Shown here in pieces: positions 34,926 to 42,697 of a stretch of 64,000 nt of DNA (within the stretch, counting starts at the first letter, position 1; each line of letters opens with the position of its first letter). The notes under the pieces are model-generated. The model was given only the letters and a program-made list of their open reading frames with translations, had not been told where the DNA came from and ran no database searches. The stretch lies in NCBI RefSeq assembly GCF_001423845.1, contig NZ_LMPM01000001.1, forward strand, positions 1,279,493 through 1,343,492. The letters run 5' to 3'. The position numbers were made by a program, and so were the translations under genes. The DNA is from Sphingomonas sp. Leaf357 (GTDB taxonomy: Bacteria; Pseudomonadota; Alphaproteobacteria; Sphingomonadales; Sphingomonadaceae).

Positions 34926-35990
34926 TTACGCCTCGGCGGTCGCGGTCGCGGTCCGCTGCGCAGCGATCTTGCGCGCGATGATCTGCCGCGCGCGCACCCC
35001 GCCCTGATCGATATTGTACGCGGTGAGCTTGAGGTCGGGATTGGCGAGAATCGCCTCCTGCTGCGCCTCCAATATCTCGACATCTTCAGCGAAGACGCCG
35101 CCCTGCGCGCGCTTGAACCGCGCGGTGAAACCGGCATCGTCGATGTCGAAGCTGCGCGCCATGCCCCAGAAATAGTGCATGCTCGTCGCGCTTTCCGGGG
35201 TCATCGAATCGATCACGAAGCCGCGCACGCCGCCGCACGTCGCGCTGTCATGGGCCTCGACCGTGGCGCCGCCCGTCACCGGCGCCACGCCGACATCGAT
35301 GATCACGGAAGACGGGGCGATGAATTCGCAGATCTGCCAGCGATCGACCGGCCCATCCTGCTTCAGTGCGCCGCGCCAGAACGGCGGTGCATCGACGCCC
35401 GGCATCCATCGCGTGACGAAGACACGCTCGCCATCGACGCGCGTGTCGATCGGCGCGTGCATCAGTTCGGGCTGGCCGATCGATCCGGAATGGACATGCG
35501 TCTCGTGCGTCAGGTCCATCAGATTGTCGATCATCAGGCGGTAATCGCAGCCGACATGATTGTAGCCGCCATCGAACGTCCAGCCATCCGCCGAACATGG
35601 CCATAGGTCCGGAATCAGCGCCGGATCGGCCAGCGCCTTCTCGCCGACCCAGACCCAGACGAAGCGGTGCCGCTCGGCCACGACGTACGTCTCGACGCAG
35701 ATGCGCGGGTTGGCCGCATCGCTCTTCAGCGGCATCTCCTCGGCCACGCCGTCGCGCGAAAGTTTCAGGCCGTGATAGCGGCAGCGGATCGAATCGCCTT
35801 CGCGGATGCCCATCGACAGCGGCAGCATGCGATGCGGGCAGGCATCGCGCATCGCCACCACCGACCGGTCGAGCGTGCGATAGAACATCATCGGCACGCC
35901 GCAGATCGTGCGGGCAATCGGTGCGGAGTCGATCTCCGCATCCCATCCCGCGACATACCAGGCGTTGCGGATGAACGTATCGGTGGTCAT
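34926..35990 (-). CDS. Rieske non-haem iron oxygenase, vanillate O-demethylase oxygenase (VanA) type
   Basis: A 354-residue oxygenase component. The Rieske [2Fe-2S] site is C51-P-H53 and C70-R-Y-H73. The mononuclear iron site reads N156-L-M-D159-L-T-H162-x4-H167, the N-x2-D-x2-H-x4-H pattern. Size and the I-R-N-A-W-Y-V-A-G-W opening fit the VanA/dicamba-demethylase group of O-demethylases. The gene overlaps the DUF1932 dehydrogenase by four bases and precedes the vanillin-type aldehyde dehydrogenase, so vanillate or a related methoxylated aromatic acid is the likely substrate. A ferredoxin/reductase partner (VanB) is not in the window and must be supplied elsewhere. Confidence 0.87.
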   Translation of the reverse strand: MTTDTFIRNAWYVAGWDAEIDSAPIARTICGVPMMFYRTLDRSVVAMRDACPHRMLPLSMGIREGDSIRCRYHGLKLSRDGVAEEMPLKSDAANPRICVETYVVAERHRFVWVWVGEKALADPALIPDLWPCSADGWTFDGGYNHVGCDYRLMIDNLMDLTHETHVHSGSIGQPELMHAPIDTRVDGERVFVTRWMPGVDAPPFWRGALKQDGPVDRWQICEFIAPSSVIIDVGVAPVTGGATVEAHDSATCGGVRGFVIDSMTPESATSMHYFWGMARSFDIDDAGFTARFKRAQGGVFAEDVEILEAQQEAILANPDLKLTAYNIDQGGVRARQIIARKIAAQRTATATAEA

Positions 35991-36856
35991 GCGAAATTCC
36001 GTCGTTTGGGCGCTGCCTCGGATCGGGCGAGCGCGGCGAGTTTTTGGTTCAGCGTGGCGGGCGCGGCAATCGTCAGTGCGCCGATCGCCCGTTGCCGCAC
36101 TACCGTGCCGCGCGTCATCGCGCTGCCGGTGCCAAGGGCATCGAGTGTCTTGACCACTTCCTCCATCTCGGCCGCGCGGCGCAGGCCGTGCGCCATCATC
36201 CGTTCAAGATTGTAATCGGCGCGGCTATGCCAGTCCGGCGGCGGCGGGCTGGCGTCCAGCGAGTCGAGCACCTCGCCCAGGACACCGGCGCGATCGGCGG
36301 CGAGGACGCATTCGGCGGTCAGCGCCTCAAGCCCCTTGACCATCACCGACCGGATCATCTTGATCGACGAGGCGCGGCCGACCTCGCCCGGCACCACCCG
36401 CACCTTGGCAAACCCCGCAGCCTGCAGCGCCGCGGCACCGGCCTCGGCATGCGCGCCGGACACCAGCAAGGGCACGCCGCGTCCGGCCGGGTGCACCGGC
36501 GCCATCACCGCCACATCGACATACCGCCCGCCAGCGGCTTCGATCGCGTCTCGCGCCGCGCGCTTGGTATCGGGCGCGACGCTGTTGCAATCGCAATACA
36601 GCGCATCCCGCACGATGCCTCGCGCCGTCTCTCGCGCGGCAGCCAGCGCCTGATCGGCGGTGACGACCGACAGGATCAATCCGGCATTCTGGACGGCGGC
36701 GGCATTGCTGGTGGCGAAAGCAACGCCGTGGCTTCGGCACGCTTCGGCCTTGTTCGCGCAATCGTAGGCGATGGCGGCAATTCCTATGCCGCTCGCGAAT
36801 GCCGCACCGGCCTCTCCAAAACCGATGAATGCAAGTGCTGGATCTTTGTCCGCCAT
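35987..36856 (-). CDS. NAD(P)-binding dehydrogenase of the 3-hydroxyisobutyrate dehydrogenase fold with DUF1932 C-terminus
   Basis: A 289-residue enzyme: Rossmann domain with F-I-G-F-G-E-A-G-A-A-F (near 9-19), the L-I-L-S-V-V-T-A-D-Q stretch, D-V-A-V-M-A-P-V-H-P-A-G (near 114), and an all-helical DUF1932 C-terminal domain with the catalytic-lysine-type region G-R-A-S-S-I-K-M-I-R-S near 160. The Met at 36856 begins the conserved part; a further 14 residues upstream are open but unlike the family. It overlaps the Rieske gene by four bases. The family oxidises beta-hydroxy acids or related compounds, so it may oxidise a side-chain alcohol of an aromatic intermediate. Substrate is not known. Confidence 0.78.
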   Translation of the reverse strand: MADKDPALAFIGFGEAGAAFASGIGIAAIAYDCANKAEACRSHGVAFATSNAAAVQNAGLILSVVTADQALAAARETARGIVRDALYCDCNSVAPDTKRAARDAIEAAGGRYVDVAVMAPVHPAGRGVPLLVSGAHAEAGAAALQAAGFAKVRVVPGEVGRASSIKMIRSVMVKGLEALTAECVLAADRAGVLGEVLDSLDASPPPPDWHSRADYNLERMMAHGLRRAAEMEEVVKTLDALGTGSAMTRGTVVRQRAIGALTIAAPATLNQKLAALARSEAAPKRRNFA

Positions 36857-36950
36857 ATCATCCGGCTTGCGCCGGCACGCCCGGCACCGCCAATCCAATC
36901 GCCGCGCCGCTATTGAATTTCCTGAAGTGCGTTTCGCCTCGCCTGTCAGC

Positions 36951-37931
36951 CTAGCCGATCGTGGTGGATAGCGGCCCGACAGTTTGTCCGCACTGATCGC
37001 ACGTGATCACCGGCACCAGCTCCGCGCCGCAGGTGCGATGGCGGATCACCTGTGGCGGGCCGGCCTTGCCCGCCAGCCAGCGGTCGCCCCAGCGAATCAG
37101 CTCGACGATCAGCGGAAACAGGTCCAGCCCCTCCGGCGTCAGGCGATATTCGAAGCGCTCGGGTTTTTCCTGATAGGGCTTGCGGTCGAGGACGCCGAGG
37201 TCGACGAGGCGGACCAGTCGATCGGCGAGGATGTTCGGGGCGACGCCGAGATCGGCCTCGAATGCGCCGAAGCGGCGGATGCCGATAAAGGCGGAGGCGA
37301 TCGTCTGCGCGGTCCAGCGGTCGCCGAGCACGTCGATCGCGCGCTCCAGCATGCGTTGATGCGGGTCGAGTTCTCCGCGCGCGATGATTGATCGGCGTTG
37401 CGCACGCGCGCGTTGCGGGGGTTCGAAACCCGCGCCCGGGCCGTCCCCCGCGATCACGTCGCGCGCCGTCACCTCCTCGCCGCAGGTGGCGCAGCGCAGT
37501 TCGGGCAGGAACACGTTGCCGCAACTATGCCGCAGGCTGTGCACGTCGACCCGGTCGTCGGGAAACCAGCGCTTTTCCCAGCGGATGATCATCAGCGACG
37601 CGCCGAACAGGTCGAGCCCCATCTCGGTCAGGCGATATTCGTCGCGCGGCGGGCGTTCCTGATAGCGTTCGCGGCGAATGATGCCTGCGACTTCCATGCG
37701 TCGCAGGCGATCCGTGAGCAGGCTGCGCGCGATGCCGATACGTGCTCGAAAATCGTCGAACCGGCGCACGCGCTTGAACGCCAGATGCAGGATCATCAGC
37801 GTCCAGCGGTCGCCGAGGATATCGAGCGCGCGCCGCGCCGAATTCGACTTGAGGCGATGCCCCGAATCCGAAACGCCGTCCGCGTGCGGCTCGACATCCG
37901 TTTCGACGGCGGGGTTTTTCTCGGACTTCAA
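36951..37931 (-). CDS. Tandem HxlR-family transcriptional regulator (two winged-helix domains)
   Basis: A 326-residue protein made of two HxlR domains in one chain, where most HxlR proteins are single domains of about 110-130 residues acting as dimers. Domain 1 (about 29-160) has A-L-D-I-L-G-D-R-W-T-L-M-I-L; domain 2 (about 195-320) has A-I-D-V-L-G-D-R-W-T-A-Q-T-I. Each is followed by a short cysteine motif (C-G-N-V-F…C-A-T-C-G and C-G-A-E-L…C-D-Q-C-G) that looks like a zinc or redox site. The start is TTG with GAGG about six bases upstream. It lies inside the minus-strand catabolic run and has an imperfect palindrome in front, suggesting autoregulation and control of this island. Confidence 0.85.
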   Translation of the reverse strand: MKSEKNPAVETDVEPHADGVSDSGHRLKSNSARRALDILGDRWTLMILHLAFKRVRRFDDFRARIGIARSLLTDRLRRMEVAGIIRRERYQERPPRDEYRLTEMGLDLFGASLMIIRWEKRWFPDDRVDVHSLRHSCGNVFLPELRCATCGEEVTARDVIAGDGPGAGFEPPQRARAQRRSIIARGELDPHQRMLERAIDVLGDRWTAQTIASAFIGIRRFGAFEADLGVAPNILADRLVRLVDLGVLDRKPYQEKPERFEYRLTPEGLDLFPLIVELIRWGDRWLAGKAGPPQVIRHRTCGAELVPVITCDQCGQTVGPLSTTIG

Positions 37932-37942
37932 CCTGCACCTCG

Positions 37943-37974
37943 GCTTGGCAACATAAAGTTACCGTAGCCCAAGC
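37943..37974. promoter_or_regulatory. Candidate autoregulatory operator of the tandem-HxlR gene
   Basis: Outer arms GCTTGG and CCAAGC enclose, on the gene strand, a 5-5-5 element GTAAC-TTTAT-GTTGC (one mismatch), a size and form often bound by HxlR proteins. It lies 12-43 bases before the TTG start. The link to this regulator is inference. Confidence 0.4.
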
Positions 37975-37991
37975 AGCGCGGAGAGGAAGCG

Positions 37992-38924
37992 TTATGAATG
38001 TCCCGTACGGCCGCACCAGCTGGCGAGACGCACCTGCGCGGCGCTGAACCCACGGTCCAGATCGTCGACGATCGCCGCCGTCGTTTGCTCGCCGGTGGTG
38101 GCATGCACCCCCTGACCGGCGGACCAGATGTCGCGCCAGCGCGCGCGGCCGTCCGCGGCGGAATCGTAGTTTCGCTCCGGCGCGCCGCCGTCCACCGTGT
38201 AGCCCGCGGCATCGAAACTGGCGCGCAGCCACGAGGCGGGCGTGCCGGTGACGGCACCGCTCACGACGATGTCGTCGATGCCGGCCTCCGCCACCATCGC
38301 CTTGTAGGCGGGGACGGCAAGGCTCTCGGTCGCGCCGACGAAGCGCGTGCCCATGTAGATCAGGTCCGCACCGGCCGCGACCGCCGCCGCGACGCCTGCA
38401 CCGTCGGCGATGCCGCCGCCAAGCGCCAGCGGCCCATCGAAAAAGGCGCGGACCGCCGAGACGAAGGCGAGGGGCGAGTATTTGCCGGTATGGCCACCGG
38501 CGCCGGTCGCAACGCAGGCAAGGCCGTCCGCCCCCGCCGCCAGCGCCTTGCGCGCGAGTGTGGGGTCGATCACGTCGGCCAGCACCGTGCCGCCATAAGC
38601 GTGCACGGTCTCGATCACCGGCGCTGGACTGCCGAGCGCGGTGATCACCAGTGGCGGTCTGTACTTAGCGACGAGCGCGAGATCGTCGGCGCGGCGGGTG
38701 TTGGTCGAATGCGTGATGAGGTTCGCGGCCCAGGGGGCACCGTCGATCGCGGCGGTGATCTCGCCCATCCACGCATCGACTTCGGCGGCGGTGCGGCAAT
38801 TGGTCGTCGGGAAGGATCCGACGATGCCCGCGCGACACGCGGCGATGACGAGCGCCGGGCCGGAGACGAGGAACATCGGCGCGGCGATCACCGGCAGCCG
38901 CAAGTTGAGGCCAAGCCGGTTCAT
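37992..38924 (-). CDS. Nitronate monooxygenase / 2-nitropropane dioxygenase-like FMN protein
   Basis: A 310-residue TIM-barrel flavoprotein of the NPD family: L-P-V-I-A-A-P-M-F-L-V-S near the start, A-G-A-D-G-L-A-C-V-A-T-G-A-G-G-H-T-G near residue 132 (the G-x-G-G-H-x-G FMN region) and A-L-G-G-G-I-A-D-G-A-G-V-A-A-A near 171. Proteins annotated this way often act as enoyl reductases or trans-enoyl enzymes rather than on nitroalkanes. The ATG overlaps the stop of the thiolase by four bases, so it probably acts on a CoA-linked intermediate of the same pathway. The tandem-HxlR gene follows after 60 bases. Confidence 0.82.
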   Translation of the reverse strand: MNRLGLNLRLPVIAAPMFLVSGPALVIAACRAGIVGSFPTTNCRTAAEVDAWMGEITAAIDGAPWAANLITHSTNTRRADDLALVAKYRPPLVITALGSPAPVIETVHAYGGTVLADVIDPTLARKALAAGADGLACVATGAGGHTGKYSPLAFVSAVRAFFDGPLALGGGIADGAGVAAAVAAGADLIYMGTRFVGATESLAVPAYKAMVAEAGIDDIVVSGAVTGTPASWLRASFDAAGYTVDGGAPERNYDSAADGRARWRDIWSAGQGVHATTGEQTTAAIVDDLDRGFSAAQVRLASWCGRTGHS

Positions 38925-40066
38925 GCGATCCGCTCGACGATCATCGCCGCGCCGACCCCAGAGGCTCCAGTGACGACGACAAGGCCGTAACGGCCATCGC
39001 AGGCATCGAGCGTGTCGAGCAAGGTGGACAACAGGATCGCACCGGTCGCGCCCATTGGATGCCCCTTGGCAAGATGCCCGCCCGACGCGTTCACCCTGGC
39101 CGGATCGACATCGTAATCGCGCAGGAACTTGGCGATGGCGACGGCGAACGCCTCCATGAATTCGATCCGGTCCATGTCCGCCAGCGTCAGCTTGGCGCGG
39201 GTGAGCACCTTGTCCATCGCGGCGAACCCGGCGGTGAGCGACGCGGCCGGATCCCCGCCGATCTCGCTATAAGCGACGATCTTCGCGCGGGCGTTCGCGG
39301 CGTCCCCACTGAGCGCGGCGAGGCCGGCACCGTCGCAGACCGGCGGCGCGTGCGCGACGGTATGGGTATAGGCGATCGCCTCGTCGCCGAGGACATCGGC
39401 ATAACCGCTGCCGAGGTCGGCAAAGGCCGGCTGCAGGGCGGCAAGTTTTTCGGGCGTGAGGGCGCGGACGCATTCGTCGGCCGCGAGATCGCCGATCCCG
39501 ATGCGCGAGGCGGAGAGCGCGGAATTGCCCTCCGCTGCGGCGGCGCGGGTCTGCGAGGCGGCGGTGGCGGAATCCATCGCCTCGCGCGATATGGCTTCGC
39601 GGGTGGACAGGCGGTCGGCGGCGACCGCGACCGGCAGATATTGCGCGGCCCGCGGCAGGTCGCGGTCGGTGTAGAAGCTGGCCTTGTCGGCCATGAAGCC
39701 GACCGCCGACATCATTTCCACCCCGCCGGCGAGCGCAGTGTCGATCACGCCGCTTTCGATCAGCGCCGCCGCCTGGCCGATCGCGACGAGTCCGGAGGCG
39801 CAATAGGCGTTGATCGTCTGGGCCGTGGCGTGGTCGGGCAGGCCGGAGGTAAGCTTTGCGACCATCGCGATATTCCCGCCCTGCGCGCCGATCTGCCCGA
39901 CACAGCCGAGCATGAGCGCCTCGGTTTTCTTGGCCCCGGGCGCACGAGCATCTAGCGCCGCGACCAGAGCGACGATCAGGCCCTGCGGAGTCTGTTGTGC
40001 CAACCCACCATCGGGCCGGGCCTTGCCACGCGGCGTGCGCACGGCATCACGGATATACACGGTCAT
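38921..40066 (-). CDS. Thiolase family protein lacking the second catalytic cysteine
   Basis: A 381-residue thiolase-fold acyl-CoA acyltransferase. The nucleophile is present in N-A-Y-C89-A-S-G, and the active-site His in G-H-P-M-G-A-T-G (His336). The C-terminal C-x-G-G-G-x-G motif, which supplies the general acid/base cysteine in biosynthetic and degradative thiolases, is T366-G-A-S-G-V-G here, so this Cys is replaced by Thr. The enzyme may therefore cleave or condense an unusual acyl-CoA. The ATG at 40066 has GGAG upstream and overlaps the stop of the DapB-like reductase. It is part of the operon with the NPD-like protein and the dioxygenase. Confidence 0.83.
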   Translation of the reverse strand: MTVYIRDAVRTPRGKARPDGGLAQQTPQGLIVALVAALDARAPGAKKTEALMLGCVGQIGAQGGNIAMVAKLTSGLPDHATAQTINAYCASGLVAIGQAAALIESGVIDTALAGGVEMMSAVGFMADKASFYTDRDLPRAAQYLPVAVAADRLSTREAISREAMDSATAASQTRAAAAEGNSALSASRIGIGDLAADECVRALTPEKLAALQPAFADLGSGYADVLGDEAIAYTHTVAHAPPVCDGAGLAALSGDAANARAKIVAYSEIGGDPAASLTAGFAAMDKVLTRAKLTLADMDRIEFMEAFAVAIAKFLRDYDVDPARVNASGGHLAKGHPMGATGAILLSTLLDTLDACDGRYGLVVVTGASGVGAAMIVERIA

Positions 40067-41133
40067 GTCGCTGGCTCCAATCGGGCATGGAACGGGGTCG
40101 GCGCGGGGAATGCGAAAAAGCCCGGCGTTGCTGCGAGCACCGCCGGAATGCCGGCGATGGCGACGGCGATCGTCGCATCGGTGAGCGCGCGTGCGGGCGG
40201 CGCAGTCGGATCGCCCTCGTCGATCGCCAGCGTTAGGCGCACGTTCGGTCGTCCTTCGATATGCACGTTCCAATGGCCCAGCCCCTGTTCGGGGTGCAGT
40301 GCAGGGTCGGCGGTCCACAGGATCGACAGGGTCAGGTCGATCCCGCTGGCGAGCGTCGCGATCCAGCGCCAGCGGGTCGCGGCGACGGTGCCGGCGGGAA
40401 TCGTGCCGGCGGGAAGGACGATGTCGCGCGGGGCTGTCGTCACCTCGTGCGCCGGCGTGATCTTCGCCACCGCGTCGTTCAGCCCGTGTGCCGCAAGGTA
40501 CAAGACCTCGGAAAACAGCGAGGTATAGAGCGCGGCGAGCGGCCCCTGCGTGATGTCGTTTCTCGCTGGATCGGCGCCGAACCCCATCAGGCCGAAGACG
40601 AAGTCCGCCGATGCCATCGCCGACGCATCGACCGTTTCGCTAATCGTGATCCGCTCGATCTCATGGCACAGCCCGGTCGCGGCCAAAGTCAGCCGCTCGA
40701 CCACGAATCCGGGATTGACGCCCAAGCCGGTGAGCGTCGTTCCGCCTTCCGCGCACGCCAACAGCAACGGTGCGACATAGTCCGCGCCGTGCGCCTCGGG
40801 GTAATGGAAGCCTGCGGTTGAAATGACGTTCTTGCCGCTGGCCAGCAGGCGCGCGACATCCGCGTTCATCGCGTCATAAGGCAGCGTGATGCGCGGCGTG
40901 TGAATCACGACATCCGCGTCCAGCGCCAGGATCCGGTCGATATCGCCGGTGCAGATTACCCCCGTCGCCGGGCGCTTGGCGATTTCGCCCGCGTCGCGCC
41001 CGGCCTTCTTGGGCGAATAGACGTACACGCCCACCAGTTCGAGATCGGGATGGTCGATGATGCGGCGCAGCGCCGTGCGGCCCATCGCCCCCGTCGCCCA
41101 TTGGATGACGCGGATCGGTCTCGGCAACGTCAC
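40063..41133 (-). CDS. NAD(P)-dependent reductase related to dihydrodipicolinate reductase / diaminopentanoate dehydrogenase
   Basis: A 356-residue protein with an N-terminal Rossmann fold (V-I-Q-W-A-T-G-A-M-G-R-T-A-L-R, near 9-23) and the DapB-like D-L-E-L-V-G-V-Y-V-Y-S pattern, followed by a C-terminal domain with G-V-N-P-G-F-V-V-E-R near residue 138. This matches the widespread DapB-like family seen in steroid and terpenoid gene clusters, for which the oxidoreductase substrate is usually unknown. It lies three bases downstream of the carotenoid-oxygenase gene and overlaps the thiolase by four bases, so it belongs to one operon. Confidence 0.8.
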   Translation of the reverse strand: MTLPRPIRVIQWATGAMGRTALRRIIDHPDLELVGVYVYSPKKAGRDAGEIAKRPATGVICTGDIDRILALDADVVIHTPRITLPYDAMNADVARLLASGKNVISTAGFHYPEAHGADYVAPLLLACAEGGTTLTGLGVNPGFVVERLTLAATGLCHEIERITISETVDASAMASADFVFGLMGFGADPARNDITQGPLAALYTSLFSEVLYLAAHGLNDAVAKITPAHEVTTAPRDIVLPAGTIPAGTVAATRWRWIATLASGIDLTLSILWTADPALHPEQGLGHWNVHIEGRPNVRLTLAIDEGDPTAPPARALTDATIAVAIAGIPAVLAATPGFFAFPAPTPFHARLEPAT

Positions 41134-41136
41134 GCT

Positions 41137-42615
41137 TCAGGCGGCGCTGCGGCCGGTCTCGATGAACGCCCGGTCGGCCCATACCGCGTGCGTCCCGCTG
41201 CTCAATTTGTGCGGCAGGGCGATGCGGCACACCGGCCCGGCGGCGAAATTCTTCGCGTCGATCAGCACGCATTCCGATCGCCCGCGATTCTCGTCGATCA
41301 GGAAGCTGACGATATAGCCGTCATCCTCGTCCACCGCGCCGATGCGTGGCGCAAACGGCGCTTCGCTGGCATAGACGCCCTCGGGCAGGGTCACGCGTTC
41401 GTCGGTGCCGGTTTTCAAATCGTGCTTGATCAGGCCGTTGAACAGGAACCAGCCCGGCTTTGACGTGACCGAATAGGCATAACGATAGGGCTTGCCGGCG
41501 ACGCGCGCATTCATCATGCCGAATTCGACCGTCTCGTCCGACAGCCGCTCCTCGCGCGTCTCGCCGGTCGCGAGATTGAAGCGCCAGCGATGCAGTCGGC
41601 TGCGGAAACTGTGCATGTCGAGCAACGCCATCATATGCTCGTGTCCCTCGACCGAGCCGGCGAGCGGACGCGGCGTGGGATCCTCCTGGAAATAGCCGTC
41701 GAGCACGAGTTCTTCGCCCTCTTCATAGGCGTTGAGGAAATGCAGGACGTAGCAGGGTGCGGCCTCGAACCACTTGATGTCTTCGGGCCCACCGTGCCGC
41801 GGCACGACCGCGAAGCGCGACTTCATGTCGCGAAAGAAGCGCACCGCATGCACGTCGCGTTCGAGCAGCTTCGGATCCCAGAAGACCGGGAAATCGTTGA
41901 AGATCGAGTATTTTTCGCTGAAGGCCATGTCGTGCGGCAGTCGCGGACCGGGCAGGGGAATCGGGATATAGCTCTTCAGCTTCCCATCCGCGCCGACCAC
42001 GCCGTAATGCATGTACGGCGCATGCTTCGAATAGTTGAAGAACAAGAGTTCGCCGGTCGCCTCGTCGACCTTGCAATGCGCCGACACGCCGTCGATCGGT
42101 GCCCAGGGCGCGACGCCGAGATCCTCGAGCGTCTCGGGATCCATCGTATAGGCCTCGCCGCACTGATAGAAGGTCGACAGCAACTTGCCGGCATGCACGA
42201 CCACGTCGGTGCTGGCATTGTCCTTCAGGCTGCCATGCGCGCCATAGCCCGGGCGCACCGACGTGCCGACCGGATCGGCAAGGCCGCCCCACAGCGACCT
42301 GCCCGCCTCCTGCTCCGCCTGGAAACAGCGCGTGCGAACGAAGCGATTGCGATACGATGCCGTGCCCTGGTTGAACGAGATCTGGTGGATCATCGCATCG
42401 CCGTCGAAGGGGTGGTGGCGGCCGAGGGGTTGATGGAGCTGATTCTCGGTGTTGCGGAGGTAGACGCCGTCGATGTCGGACGGAATCACGCCTTCGATCA
42501 CGTCGAGATCCTCGGCGTCGACCTCCTCGTGCAGCGGCGTCCACGCGCCGTTGAGATACGGGTGGTTGCTCGGTTCGAGGCTGGTGACGACCGGCGGATG
42601 TCGTTCGAGCTTCAT
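41137..42615 (-). CDS. Carotenoid-oxygenase family dioxygenase, lignostilbene-dioxygenase-like
   Basis: A 492-residue seven-bladed beta-propeller iron(II) dioxygenase that cleaves a C=C bond. The four iron-binding histidines can be placed: V-S-A-H180, L-P-H228-D-M, V-L-H292-F-L and S-G-T-H476. Size matches bacterial lignostilbene dioxygenases, and K131 (in L-K-D-N-A-S-T) lies where the lysine that contacts the stilbene phenol is found. The partner tyrosine appears to be Phe (F98), which a proper alignment should check. Lignin-derived stilbenes or related phenolic alkenes are plausible substrates, giving vanillin-type aldehydes for the aldehyde dehydrogenase of this island. A CTTGCTT-N3-AAG motif lies 45-57 bases before the ATG. 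A true carotenoid substrate remains possible. Confidence 0.82.
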   Translation of the reverse strand: MKLERHPPVVTSLEPSNHPYLNGAWTPLHEEVDAEDLDVIEGVIPSDIDGVYLRNTENQLHQPLGRHHPFDGDAMIHQISFNQGTASYRNRFVRTRCFQAEQEAGRSLWGGLADPVGTSVRPGYGAHGSLKDNASTDVVVHAGKLLSTFYQCGEAYTMDPETLEDLGVAPWAPIDGVSAHCKVDEATGELLFFNYSKHAPYMHYGVVGADGKLKSYIPIPLPGPRLPHDMAFSEKYSIFNDFPVFWDPKLLERDVHAVRFFRDMKSRFAVVPRHGGPEDIKWFEAAPCYVLHFLNAYEEGEELVLDGYFQEDPTPRPLAGSVEGHEHMMALLDMHSFRSRLHRWRFNLATGETREERLSDETVEFGMMNARVAGKPYRYAYSVTSKPGWFLFNGLIKHDLKTGTDERVTLPEGVYASEAPFAPRIGAVDEDDGYIVSFLIDENRGRSECVLIDAKNFAAGPVCRIALPHKLSSGTHAVWADRAFIETGRSAA

Positions 42616-42659
42616 GGGTGCGTCCTCATATCCTGATCGGCTCGACTAACAGCGCCGGT

Positions 42660-42672
42660 CTTGTAAAGCAAG
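42660..42672 (-). promoter_or_regulatory. Copy 1 of the CTTGCTT-N3-AAG motif, upstream of the dioxygenase operon
   Basis: On the gene strand it reads CTTGCTTTACAAG, with palindromic CTTG/CAAG arms. A second, overlapping partial copy (CTTGCTTGTCA) lies immediately upstream at 42673-42685. The same motif occurs at 45017 and 45054, so it is a candidate shared operator. Confidence 0.5.
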
Positions 42673-42697
42673 TGACAAGCAAGTGCCTGATGCCCTG

